64,000 nucleotides of DNA. Origin: an uncultured Pseudomonadales bacterium (lineage in GTDB: Bacteria > Pseudomonadota > Gammaproteobacteria > Pseudomonadales > Cellvibrionaceae). Shown here piece after piece: positions 1 through 8,313 of the stretch. The stretch lies in assembly GCA_947488935.1 (NCBI GenBank), contig CANLBN010000002.1:62001-126000 (forward strand). The letters run 5' to 3'. Each line of letters begins with the position of its first letter. The first letter of the stretch is position 1. The notes under the pieces were generated by a model. It was given only the letters and a program-made list of their open reading frames with translations, was not told where the DNA came from and ran no database searches. The translations under genes were made by a program, and so were the position numbers.

Positions 1-81
1 CAAGTAAATATTCTTTTAAGCATTGGATAATGCGGCTCAAGAAATGTCAATTAAAACCCGTATGTTTGAGGCAAAAAAATC

Positions 82-130
82 AGTGGCTATTTTCCTGTAT
101 ATAGCCACTTTGCTTAGCTTTTTCTCTTGA
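82..130 (+). terminator. Possible terminator of an upstream gene
   Basis: A 9-bp perfect inverted repeat (AGTGGCTAT at 82-90, ATAGCCACT at 101-109) with a 10-base loop is followed by a T-rich stretch. It probably ends a gene lying left of the window and insulates the dehydrogenase gene that follows. The T tract is broken, so efficiency is uncertain. Confidence 0.45.
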
Positions 131-316
131 GTATTTGATATTGACGATATTGCGACTCAGTGTGTCGTTTATAGTGATTTGCTCACCTTTAATAGCAATA
201 GACTGTCTTGTAATAAATGATTAAAAATAAGCATGTTTTAGGTTAACGCCTTTTGCTTTGATCTACTGTTTCTATTAAAGAAAGTGTTAAAGAGAGTACT
301 AACGAGGGACTCGCTA

Positions 317-2881
317 ATGGCTGAACTTCCAAAAAAAGCAAAGGTTGTCATCATCGGTCAAGGTGGCATTGTTGGCGCATCGGTGGTGCACCATTTAATA
401 GAACTAGGCTGGGATAATATCGTGGGCTTGGATAAGTCGGCCATACCAACGGATATTGGTTCTACCGCGCATGCCTCCGACTTTTGTTATATGACATCAC
501 ACGACCATATGAGCTGTTACACGACTATTTATAGCCGAGAATTTTTTGAAAAAATGGGTAACTACACCCGCGTAGGTGGGCTAGAAGTCGCACGCGTCGG
601 CGATGACGAGCGCATGGAAGAGTTAAAGCGCAAAGTGGGCTCTGGTAAAGCCTTTGGTACTAATGTGAGCTTGATCAGTGCTCGCGAGGCTAAAGAGAAA
701 TTCCCGTTGCTTGAAGAAGGTATGATTCAAGGTGCCCTATGGGACCCAGACGCAGGTTTGGTTTCACCGCGTTCACAAACAGTAACGGGTACTCTTATTG
801 AAAATGCTGTCGCCACGGGTAAATTAACCACCTTTGCCAATACACCAGCGACAGGTATTGATATACAGGGGGGGCGTATTTGTGGTGTGCAAACCGACAA
901 AGGCTATATTGAAGTAGAAAACGTTGTCGTATGTGCTGGTATTTGGGGGCCATTAGTCGCCAATATGGCCGATGAAAAGCTTCCCATGATGCCCTTATGC
1001 CACCCTTTGACTTTCTTTGGCCCTTACAATGAATTTGAAGGGACAGGTAAAGATATTGGTTATCCGTTGCTTCGCGACCAAGGTAACTCCGCCTATATGC
1101 GTGATACCGGCGACCCAACAACCGCCGAAGGCGGGCAAATCGAATGGGGTTACTACGAAGAAAATAACCCGCGTTTAGTGCGGCCAAGAGACATTTTAGA
1201 GCAAAAGGATGCGCGCTTATCGCCCTCGATGCTCGACTTAGATATTGAGCAAGTGATGGCGCCGCTAGAGCGTGCTATGGAGCTTACGCCTATACTCGGC
1301 GAGCTGGGTTTCGATGAAAAACATTCCTTCGATGGGCTTTTATCGGTGACCGCTGATGGCGGCTCTTTAGTGGGTGAGTCACCTGATACCCGTGGGCTAT
1401 GGATTTGCGAAGCGGTCTGGGTAAAAGATGGCCCAGGTATGGGTAAAATTCTTGCGGATTTAATGACCCATGGTAAAACCGAGCTAGATATTTTTGGTAT
1501 CGATATCGCGCGCTTTTACCCGATTCAAAAATCAGAGAATTATACCTACGAGCGCTGTTACGAATCCTCTTTCAAAGTCTACAATCCGCCTGTTCATACG
1601 CGTGAGCCATACAGCCGTGGCCGCAATCTTCGTCGTAGCCCCTTTTGGCCGCGAGAAAAAGAACTCGGTGCACACTTTTTAGAAGCTGCCGGTTGGGAGC
1701 GTGCACAAGCTTATGCCTCTAACGAGCATTTGTTGGAGAAATATGGCGCTCAAATCCCCGTACGCGAAAACGAATGGGATAACCGCCACTTTTGGCGCGT
1801 TGCTAACGCCGAGCAATTAGCGATGAGTGAGAGCGTGGGCATGGTCAATGTCTCTCACTTTGCGATCTTTGATGTCTCGGGTAAAGATGCGGAAGCCTTA
1901 ATGGAATATTTAAGCGTGGCTAAGGTGGGTGGCACTACGCCTTTGAACAAAGGCGTTTATACGCACTTTCTTGACGAGTATGGGGGTGTTCGCTCTGACT
2001 TAACCATCGTGCGTATGGGGGACGCTCGCTTCCGTGTAATGTGTGGGGGTGATACCGGCCACCGCGACTATGTATGGATGAAGCGTATGGCAGAGGCCCA
2101 AGGCTACTGCGTGTACATCGAAGAGCGTACCGATCAGATTGCTACCTTAGGGCTTTGGGGGCCAGATGCGAGAGCAACGCTAGAATCTATTGTCGATAAG
2201 CCCGAAGATTTGAGTGATGAAAACTTTCCCTACGTAACAACTAAAAATATCAGTGTGAGCGGTATTCCTATTTGGGCGTTTCGTATCTCCTATGTAGGTG
2301 AGCAGGGTTGGGAGCTTTATATGTCGCCTAGCTACGGTATAACGATTTGGGATAAGCTCATTGAGCAGGGTGTAGTACCTGTAGGTGCCGAGACTTATGC
2401 CAATAGCCGCCGGCTGGAAAAAAGCCTACGCCTACAAAATGCCGATTTACTCAGTGAATATAACCTCTACGAGGCAGGCTTAGCTCGTCCTAAAGTGAAA
2501 GAGGCCGACTTTAATGGTAAGGCAGCTTATTTAGAACAGCGTGAGCGCGAGTATCAACCTGCCTACTTATGCACCATGACGATGCTAGAAAATACCGATG
2601 CCAAAGGTGTTGCTCGTTATCCCGTAGGCCAATGGCCGATCGTTAACCCCGATACGGGCGAAATTCTAGTAGACGAAAAAGGCCGCCGCTCCTATGCCAC
2701 CAGTACTTCCTATGGGCCATCGCTGGGCAAAAATATCATCCTAGGTTACTTACCTCACGAGTACGCCAAAGAGGGTAATGTGCTTGCCATGGAATATTTT
2801 AACGAGCGTTATAATGTTCAAATCGAGGCTGTAGGTTGTAAGCCGCTGTATGACCCAGAGAATAAAAAGCCAAAGTCGTAA
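317..2881 (+). CDS. FAD-dependent dimethylglycine dehydrogenase-like protein with GcvT domain
   Basis: Two-domain flavoprotein of the dimethylglycine/sarcosine dehydrogenase family, 854 residues. The N-terminal half is a DAO-type FAD domain with a dinucleotide-binding motif (IIGQGGIVG near residues 8-16) and a GSTAHAS motif. His52 in that motif corresponds to the histidine that carries covalent FAD in mitochondrial DMGDH. From about residue 486 to the end it is a GcvT-like aminomethyltransferase/tetrahydrofolate domain. The expected reaction is oxidative demethylation of an N-methyl amine with transfer of the one-carbon unit to tetrahydrofolate. A GTG at 284 is also in frame, but ATG 317 has a GAGGGA ribosome site 7 bases upstream and starts just before the FAD fold, so I prefer it. 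With gbcAB and soxBDAG in the same window, dimethylglycine to sarcosine is the likely step, which in Pseudomonas is done by DgcAB. Exact substrate is inferred. The 3' end has a duplicated relic at 6624-6881. Confidence 0.85.
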   Translation: MAELPKKAKVVIIGQGGIVGASVVHHLIELGWDNIVGLDKSAIPTDIGSTAHASDFCYMTSHDHMSCYTTIYSREFFEKMGNYTRVGGLEVARVGDDERMEELKRKVGSGKAFGTNVSLISAREAKEKFPLLEEGMIQGALWDPDAGLVSPRSQTVTGTLIENAVATGKLTTFANTPATGIDIQGGRICGVQTDKGYIEVENVVVCAGIWGPLVANMADEKLPMMPLCHPLTFFGPYNEFEGTGKDIGYPLLRDQGNSAYMRDTGDPTTAEGGQIEWGYYEENNPRLVRPRDILEQKDARLSPSMLDLDIEQVMAPLERAMELTPILGELGFDEKHSFDGLLSVTADGGSLVGESPDTRGLWICEAVWVKDGPGMGKILADLMTHGKTELDIFGIDIARFYPIQKSENYTYERCYESSFKVYNPPVHTREPYSRGRNLRRSPFWPREKELGAHFLEAAGWERAQAYASNEHLLEKYGAQIPVRENEWDNRHFWRVANAEQLAMSESVGMVNVSHFAIFDVSGKDAEALMEYLSVAKVGGTTPLNKGVYTHFLDEYGGVRSDLTIVRMGDARFRVMCGGDTGHRDYVWMKRMAEAQGYCVYIEERTDQIATLGLWGPDARATLESIVDKPEDLSDENFPYVTTKNISVSGIPIWAFRISYVGEQGWELYMSPSYGITIWDKLIEQGVVPVGAETYANSRRLEKSLRLQNADLLSEYNLYEAGLARPKVKEADFNGKAAYLEQREREYQPAYLCTMTMLENTDAKGVARYPVGQWPIVNPDTGEILVDEKGRRSYATSTSYGPSLGKNIILGYLPHEYAKEGNVLAMEYFNERYNVQIEAVGCKPLYDPENKKPKS

Positions 2882-3199
2882 GCTTTAGAACCAGCTCTTT
2901 CGCTTGCATTTATACCATTGGTCTGCGCTACTCATTCAAACCCTTATCAATATGAGCGATTTTGCTTAGCATGTTGTAAGCTGCTAAGGACAAGCAATTT
3001 GCTGTTATATTGTTACTGCCCATTGGTTTAGATAGTCCAAAAGGACTATATACAGCCTATCTCTCCGTTACTACAATTGTGCAATAACTTATAAAAAGAC
3101 ATTTGCGCTTTTAATGCCTTAAATCAAGGGGTCAGAGTGAACCTCCCCTTTGTTTACTAATAAAATAAAAGTCAGTAAATTTTTTGTGAACTCAAGATA
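2882..3199. other. Intergenic region with REP-like repeat copy
   Basis: This 318-base gap has no convincing gene. Its right half contains one copy (3093-3138) of an imperfect 50-base direct repeat that recurs at 6446-6500, including the string AAATCAAGGGGTCAGAGT. The promoter of the lipoprotein gene must lie here, but I could not single out a good -35/-10 pair. Confidence 0.6.
3093..3138 (+). repeat. Imperfect direct repeat, copy 1 (REP-like)
   Basis: It shares AAAAAGRCATTTGCGC, then a short variable stretch, then AAATCAAGGRGTCAGAG with 6446-6500. One reading frame of this copy still spells K-R-H-L-R-F-stop, very close to the last codons of the GlyGly-CTERM protein (K-R-H-L-R-L-stop) at 6467. 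The repeat is therefore either a mobile REP-like unit or the remnant of a duplicated gene end. GTCAGAGT strings like this are familiar from REP-type intergenic elements in proteobacteria (from memory). Confidence 0.55.
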
Positions 3200-4933
3200 A
3201 TGATTAGAAAAGTCCTTTTATGTTATGCGATATGTGCCGTTTTGGTTGGTTGTGGTGGCAGCAGTTCTAGAGATACTGGCGGTCGCCAGGATAGCGATAC
3301 AAATACTCCTGCCATAATTAGTAATCTGGCAAGCTCCATTGATAGTGACGACACCAATGTGTTGGCGGGGATGGTGTCTGTGGTCGATCCAGATACAGGT
3401 GAAGATTTAATTATTGGGCAGGTGGATACATCCACGACTTTTGGAGTTTTTTCAATTTTGCCTGCTGGTTTCTGGGATTACACGCTGGATACAACGAATG
3501 CCACCATTATGGCATTGACTGCAGGTGAGACAGAGATAGACATTATTAGCATTGAATCTGAGGATGGCACCATTGCTCAGTTGATGATCACGATTAATGG
3601 CGTTGCTACTAATAATAATGTCGCTGTGATTGCTGATACCGATAATACGGATACCGGCGAGCTGAGATATGCGCTGGGAGGCGATGGCCCTCTGGCGGCA
3701 GGCCGCCTGGAAGCCCGAGTCCAAAGGCAAGACGATTCTGAAGGTAATACTGATGCCTTTATTACGCTATTTAACTCAAACACCAATGATGCCGGAGCGA
3801 TTCTGGACTTGATTGTTCGCGACGACAGCTTTGGTGTTAGAAACCCGGATGGTTTTGATAGCTCTGCACTAAACGTCGTACTGGATACCTTTATGGATGT
3901 GGTGATTACCTGGGAATATCCCGGTGGTGATACGAATATGGTTCCAACGGTCAATGTCACGGTTGATGGCAACAGTATTGGTCCAATTACGCCTAATGAT
4001 GCAGGCACTAGCCCATTCGGTGGTGTGACCCATGTCGCCTTTAGGTTTGGTGATGATGCTACGGCTCTGATTGCTCCCACGGATACGGGTCGATTCAGAG
4101 TGGATGATATCGTGATCTACTCGGATACCGCAGGTACGGCGCAAGTCTTCTCGGAAGATTTCGAGGGATTCGCTGATGGGGCTTCACTAGATACGGATAA
4201 TGGTGCTTCGCCGTTCAACCCCAGTACTTCAGAAGCAACCGTTGAAACTGAAGGTGGCGCCGGTGGTGGAGGCGCACCTGCTACGAACAATGTCGCGGTG
4301 ATTGCTGATACAGACGGCACGGATACGGGTGAGCTGAGATATGCGCTGGGTGGAAGTGGCCCACTTGCACAAGGCCGATTGGAAGCCAGAGTCCAAAGGC
4401 AAGACGATTCTGAAGGTGATACAGATGCCTTTATTACGCTGTTTAACTCAGCCACCAATAATGGTGGAGCGATTCTGGACTTGATTGTTCGCGACAACGA
4501 CTTTGGTGTTAGAAACCCGGACGGTTTTGATACCGCTGCAATAGACACGGTACACGCGTTAGATACCTTTATGGATGTGGTGATTACCTGGGAATATCCC
4601 GGTGGTGATACGAATATGGTTCCAACGGTAAATATTACGGTTGATGGCGCTAGTATTGGTCCAATTACGCCTAACGATGCCGGCTCTAGCCCATTTGGTG
4701 GTGTGACGCATGTTGCCTTTAGGTTTGGTGATAATGGCACTGCGCTGATTGCTCCTACGGATACTGGCAGGTTTAGGGTGGATGATATTGTGATCTACTC
4801 GGATACCGCGGGTACGGCGCAAGTTTTCTCGGAAGATTTCGAGGGATTCGGTGATGGAGATTCATTGGATACAGATAATGGCGCTTCGCCATTTAACGCC
4901 AGTACCTCGGAAGCAACCGTTGAAACTCAATGA
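3200..4933 (+). CDS. Surface lipoprotein: VCBS-like domain plus two tandem repeat domains
   Basis: Predicted secreted lipoprotein of 577 residues. It starts with a basic, hydrophobic signal peptide and a lipobox ending LVGC (Cys18), followed by a Ser/Gly/Asp linker. Residues about 45-135 resemble a VCBS/cadherin-like repeat (a 'G.F.ILPAGFWDYTLD' stretch, a later 'LTAGE', then 'SEDGT'). The rest consists of two nearly identical domains of about 215 residues, roughly 138-351 and 362-577, joined by a Gly-rich linker. Each domain begins NNVAVIADTD and ends with an acidic 'FRVDDIVIYSDTAGTA ... FSEDFEGF' segment. This layout suggests a beta-sandwich (lectin- or LamG-like) binding module, but I do not recognise a named family for it. 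Asp/Asn/Thr richness fits a calcium-dependent extracellular protein. It lies between two relatives of the dehydrogenase gene and beside another surface protein, so this block may be a later insertion. Function unknown. Confidence 0.75.
   Translation: MIRKVLLCYAICAVLVGCGGSSSRDTGGRQDSDTNTPAIISNLASSIDSDDTNVLAGMVSVVDPDTGEDLIIGQVDTSTTFGVFSILPAGFWDYTLDTTNATIMALTAGETEIDIISIESEDGTIAQLMITINGVATNNNVAVIADTDNTDTGELRYALGGDGPLAAGRLEARVQRQDDSEGNTDAFITLFNSNTNDAGAILDLIVRDDSFGVRNPDGFDSSALNVVLDTFMDVVITWEYPGGDTNMVPTVNVTVDGNSIGPITPNDAGTSPFGGVTHVAFRFGDDATALIAPTDTGRFRVDDIVIYSDTAGTAQVFSEDFEGFADGASLDTDNGASPFNPSTSEATVETEGGAGGGGAPATNNVAVIADTDGTDTGELRYALGGSGPLAQGRLEARVQRQDDSEGDTDAFITLFNSATNNGGAILDLIVRDNDFGVRNPDGFDTAAIDTVHALDTFMDVVITWEYPGGDTNMVPTVNITVDGASIGPITPNDAGSSPFGGVTHVAFRFGDNGTALIAPTDTGRFRVDDIVIYSDTAGTAQVFSEDFEGFGDGDSLDTDNGASPFNASTSEATVETQ
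3611..4930 (+). repeat. Tandem internal duplication within the lipoprotein gene
   Basis: Unit 1 (about 3611-4253) and unit 2 (about 4283-4930) are offset by 672-678 bases. They include an identical run of more than 60 bases that starts at 'gatacctttatggatgtggt' (about 3883 and 4562). Differences are scattered and mostly synonymous, with a 6-base indel. This is a recent intragenic domain duplication. Confidence 0.9.
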
Positions 4934-4948
4934 AGGTGGTGAGGGAAA

Positions 4949-5010
4949 TAAAAGGGACGCAATTATTTAATTTGGCTTTTGAATCGACAAAAATAAATGC
5001 GTCCCCTTTT
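4949..5010. repeat. Imperfect inverted repeat, 'tgcgtcccctttt' type
   Basis: The arms AAAAGGGACGCAATTATTTA (about 4949-4969) and AAATAAATGCGTCCCCTTTT (4991-5010) are near-perfect inverse complements around a short spacer, starting 16 bases after the lipoprotein stop codon. A third half-copy, TGCGTCCCCTTA, lies at 6606-6617, exactly where the dehydrogenase relic begins. It may fold as a terminator-like hairpin, but the repetition suggests a REP/BIME-like element. That classification is inference. Confidence 0.6.
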
Positions 5011-5057
5011 CCAAATATATACATTACAGACAGACCCAACCACTCAAAGGGCGACTC

Positions 5058-6467
5058 ATGAAATTGACAGGTATTAAGGCACTTATTTTAAGTATTCTCT
5101 TATGCGCCCACGGCGCTCATGCACAGGTTGAGGCGCCAGCTGGGTTAATACCAGCTGGTTTGAGTCCAGGTGATACTTTTTTTGTGGTGTTTCGCACCGA
5201 CGCTGGAACGAATGCAAATCAAACCTCTGCGGCTCTGGAAGCCTTTGCCGACGCTCAGGCTGCAGCTGGTGCAAACACCGGCATGATCACTGGTTGGACA
5301 GCGTTGATGGCACACATTGACGGCACCATCACAACCACATCTGCTTTTGCTGGCATCACAGACCGACCCATTTATAGAGTGGATGGAGTACTGGTGGCCA
5401 ATGATCGTACCAGTATGTTTTCCGGCCCGCTTCTTCAAACGATTACCGTTAATCAAAACGGTGATGTTCCGTCATCAAGCGACGTCTGGACGGGTTTTCT
5501 CAATAATGGTAATGCGGCAGATGTCATTGGTATAGCAGCAGAGCGTCGTTTAGGTCAACCAACAGGAATGGTCTCCCGATATGGTGTGAGCAACAACACA
5601 ACATTCTGGGCGAGTGCCGGTGACAGACAGTCTACATTTTCACAACCCCTTTATGTGCTGTCACCTTTAATGGTAGTGCCAGACAATGACAACTTACCCG
5701 ACTTATTAGAATGCCCTTCCTTCCCCAATGATTGCCCCGATAGAGATATGGATGGAACCCCCGATTTTCAGGACGCCGATTCCGATGGCGACAATATCCC
5801 CGATATTGTTGAGGCTCTTGCATTGCTAGATGACGATAACGATGGGATTGGTAACGGTTTAGATATTGATGATATGTCGGTACCTAATCGTGTTGATGCT
5901 AATAATGACGGCATTGATGACCGCATGCCTATCGATAGTGATGGCGATGGTATTGCTAACCATTTAGATACTGACAGCGATAACGATGGCATTAACGACG
6001 ACCAAGATACTCCATTGGACGTCACGTCATTTGGTATGGCGGATACAGACAGTGATGGTATCGATGACCTCTATGACGTCAACCACTCTACCGTCACAGG
6101 TGCAACCAATGTCGATGCCGACGGCGATGGTTATGATGACGGTGTGATTGCTACCTTGTATAGCGAGGCCAACCCCACAGCGGATGCCGATGATATCCCT
6201 GATCTTTTTGATGCAGACCAAAACAACACGGCAGGTACGGCTGATCTTTCAGGTGATTCGGACGGCGATGGCTTATCGGACTTAACCGAGTGCCCAGTAT
6301 TTAGCTTGCAAGCCAGTGCCAACTGCCCAGACTCAGACGCCGATGGCGTGCCCGATTATCAAGATGCAGCCAGCAGTAGCAGTTCCTCTGGCGGCTCCCT
6401 TGGGCCATGGATACTAATAGCGTTATTGCTGTTAGCCGTATTGAGAAAAAGGCATTTGCGCCTTTAG
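5058..6467 (+). CDS. Extracellular calcium-binding-repeat protein with GlyGly-CTERM anchor
   Basis: Secreted protein of 469 residues. Residues 1-22 form a signal peptide ending A-H-A. The region about 25-205 is a domain of unknown function that resembles N-terminal domains of PEP-CTERM-type surface proteins ('DTFFVVFRTDAG', 'VWTGFLNNG'). Residues about 215-435 are rich in thrombospondin type 3-like motifs (repeated D-x-D-x-D-G-x-x-D), which bind calcium. The C-terminus is a Ser run, a GGSLGP motif, a hydrophobic helix and a basic end (RKRHLRL). This is the tripartite GlyGly-CTERM signal, normally cleaved by a rhombosortase and linked to type II secretion. No rhombosortase gene lies in this window. 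ATG 5058 follows an AAAGGG ribosome site. It probably acts on the cell surface or in the medium together with the lipoprotein upstream; molecular function unknown. Confidence 0.8.
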   Translation: MKLTGIKALILSILLCAHGAHAQVEAPAGLIPAGLSPGDTFFVVFRTDAGTNANQTSAALEAFADAQAAAGANTGMITGWTALMAHIDGTITTTSAFAGITDRPIYRVDGVLVANDRTSMFSGPLLQTITVNQNGDVPSSSDVWTGFLNNGNAADVIGIAAERRLGQPTGMVSRYGVSNNTTFWASAGDRQSTFSQPLYVLSPLMVVPDNDNLPDLLECPSFPNDCPDRDMDGTPDFQDADSDGDNIPDIVEALALLDDDNDGIGNGLDIDDMSVPNRVDANNDGIDDRMPIDSDGDGIANHLDTDSDNDGINDDQDTPLDVTSFGMADTDSDGIDDLYDVNHSTVTGATNVDADGDGYDDGVIATLYSEANPTADADDIPDLFDADQNNTAGTADLSGDSDGDGLSDLTECPVFSLQASANCPDSDADGVPDYQDAASSSSSSGGSLGPWILIALLLLAVLRKRHLRL

Positions 6468-6500
6468 TACCTAGAGTTTTTATAAATCAAGGAGTCAGAG
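6446..6500 (+). repeat. Imperfect direct repeat, copy 2 (REP-like), overlapping a gene end
   Basis: Partner of 3093-3138. It starts inside the last codons of the GlyGly-CTERM gene, where AAAGGC-ATTTGC-GCCTTT forms a small hairpin, and ends in AAATCAAGGAGTCAGAG. The two copies bracket a 3.3-kb block carrying both surface-protein genes. Confidence 0.55.
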
Positions 6501-6623
6501 CTACTTGATTTTTAGGTAAGAGAGATAGGTTAGTTGATATTTGTCTGATGTATTATTCATAGAATGCATCGTTTTTCATTATGTATGTACACTATTATAA
6601 ATAGTTGCGTCCCCTTACTGTTC

Positions 6624-6881
6624 GTTGGCCAGTGGCCCATCGTTAACCCCGATACGGGCAAAATTCTAGTAGACGAAAAAGGCCGGCGCTCCTACGCTAC
6701 CAGCACCTCCTATGGGCCATCTCTCGGTAAAAATATTATTCTGGGTTATTTACCTCACGAACATGCAAAAGAAGGTAATATATTAGCTATGGAATACTTT
6801 AACGAGCGCTATAAGATTAAAGTAGAAGCAGTGGGATGTAAGCCTTTATATGACCCAGAGAATAAAAAGCCCAAATCTTAA
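6624..6881 (+). pseudogene. 3' relic of a second dimethylglycine dehydrogenase-like gene
   Basis: The 85 codons plus stop match the last 258 bases of the gene ending at 2881. By hand count there are 43 base differences (about 83% identity) but only 7 amino-acid changes. The excess of silent changes means the copy diverged while still under selection, so it was once a working paralogue. Homology stops abruptly at the Val codon at 6624, seven bases after the TGCGTCCCCTTA motif. Nothing upstream resembles the rest of the dehydrogenase. An ATG at 6564 opens a 105-codon frame into the relic, but its first 20 codons come from unrelated sequence, so I do not call a protein. Confidence 0.85.
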
Positions 6882-7279
6882 GCTCTAAATTATAAAAGTT
6901 TTAATAGAATGATTTATTAATTGCGAGAAAGTGTGTAAAAGACAAGATGTTGGGGCGACAATTCAGCTATTTAATATCAATATGGCTTCATGATTTAGGT
7001 GTTTTAATAATCTAACTATTTCACTTTTATTCTTCAATTCACAAGCTGTTTCAAATGGAGCTAATTCGTAGATACCAAAAATGCTCCTCTTTAAAGTAAT
7101 AGTCAATAATCAAAAAATTATCTTTACACATGACGGGAGAGGCGGTGAAGGGTATGTTATGCTAAAGGCAAAATGATTTTAATATAGATTTGAGTATGCA
7201 TAATGAACTACTTAGAGATATTAATATTTTTTCATCAACGAGGATGTTGTATTTACTGATTTAAGGAGAATAAAAATCC
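6882..7279. other. Intergenic region, nothing recognised
   Basis: A 398-base AT-rich gap. The first bases (AAGCTCTAAA) weakly match sequence downstream of the parent dehydrogenase, so the duplication may extend a little past the stop. An AAGGAG ribosome site lies 11 bases before the next ATG. No structured RNA or gene was recognised. Confidence 0.5.
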
Positions 7280-7825
7280 ATGCTTACTATATTTGTTAAA
7301 TCTCTATTACTTTTTTCTCTTTTGCTTTCTGTGCAAGCTCTTGCTTCAAAGGATATCAATATGGTGGAGGTAAGAAACTTAGCTAAAAAACCAGTTGACG
7401 AAATACTTGACCAAGAGTTCATAGAAATATTTTCGATCGAAAATTACTGGAAGTCTGTACATGGCAGAAATAAGCCTCTAGTTGTATTTTTTTATTCGAA
7501 TCATCATGGTCCTTCTCAAAGACTTGCGACATTAATCAAATATGTATCATCAGACTATGCTAATAAACTCTCCTTTGCTCGCTTAAAAGTGAGTGAAAAA
7601 GCAAAACCTACTAAGGGTTTAGCAAAACAGTTGAATGAAAAGTTCAGCTTGGATAACACGCCTGGAATTCTATTTTATGACAACAGCGCTAACTCAGATA
7701 TGATTTTAGAAGATGAAGATTATATTGACGCAGACTTTAAGGAATTTCGCACGCCTAGTATGTTGTTATGGAAGACATATTACTCAGCCGTGAGGAAAGC
7801 GCTTGATGCATTATTGGCTGATTAA
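7280..7825 (+). CDS. Exported thioredoxin-fold protein without CxxC
   Basis: 181 residues. Residues 1-22 form a signal peptide (basic start, Leu-rich core, ending ALA). The region about 60-140 reads like a thioredoxin fold: 'KPLVVFFYSNHHGPSQRL' at the position of the usual 'vVdFwA.WCgpC', and 'FSLDNTPGILFY' at the position of 'v...PT...F' with the cis-Pro segment. The two active-site cysteines are absent, and the mature protein contains no cysteine. It therefore cannot be a thiol oxidoreductase and is more likely a periplasmic binding or scaffold protein. It has its own ribosome site and a gap on both sides, so it is probably monocistronic. Partner unknown. Confidence 0.65.
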   Translation: MLTIFVKSLLLFSLLLSVQALASKDINMVEVRNLAKKPVDEILDQEFIEIFSIENYWKSVHGRNKPLVVFFYSNHHGPSQRLATLIKYVSSDYANKLSFARLKVSEKAKPTKGLAKQLNEKFSLDNTPGILFYDNSANSDMILEDEDYIDADFKEFRTPSMLLWKTYYSAVRKALDALLAD

Positions 7826-8005
7826 AATATAGTGGGTGTGCTATATGCTGTCATACATTTTTATGATGGGCCATGCATCCGTGTTACCCACGATTAGTAG
7901 TTATCTAGTATAGTTATGTAAATTAGTAACAGGTGTGTCTTTTTTCAGCTAATTGTTGAGGAATTAATTTGGAGCCTTGCGGTAAAGTTAAGGTATAGTA
8001 ATACT

Positions 8006-8278
8006 ATGATAAAATATAAATACCTAATTCTTTGGTTGATAAGTGGAACATTAGTTATAGCTTTTATCCTTGGGCGTTATCATTATTACCTTGGTTTTAC
8101 TTATCCTGACTTCATTTTTAAGTGGGCAATGCGTTTATACAATCCATCGAGTCAAGAAGGCGTTGCTGACTTGGAGACGATTCTTAATCTGATGATATCT
8201 TTTTTAATGCTCTCTGTTCTCACATTTGTATTTTTTATTATCAAGAAAAAACTAACCAAAATATCAAGAAGTCAGTGA
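8006..8278 (+). CDS. Small membrane protein, unknown function
   Basis: 90 residues with two predicted transmembrane helices (about 6-23 and 59-80) separated by an aromatic, mildly charged loop, and a Lys-rich tail. I recognise no family. The ribosome site is weak (AAGG about 13 bases upstream), so the start is uncertain. It is 35 bases upstream of the next small gene and may be co-transcribed with it. Confidence 0.5.
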   Translation: MIKYKYLILWLISGTLVIAFILGRYHYYLGFTYPDFIFKWAMRLYNPSSQEGVADLETILNLMISFLMLSVLTFVFFIIKKKLTKISRSQ

Positions 8279-8313
8279 AAAAACACTGCTTAATCTGACC
8301 TTACGATTAAACT

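Noticed and set aside
44-130. 28-codon frame with a hydrophobic end
   Set aside because: No ribosome site, and it runs through the hairpin at 82-109, whose base pairing explains the sequence.
3577-4740. Long minus-strand frames opposite the lipoprotein gene (167 and 207 codons)
   Set aside because: They are antisense echoes of the two repeat units, appear twice at the same offset, and have low-complexity Ser/Pro/Val composition.
6564-6623. ATG that opens a frame into the dehydrogenase relic
   Set aside because: The 20 codons before the homology are unrelated low-complexity sequence with no ribosome site. The product would lack the FAD domain and most of the GcvT domain.
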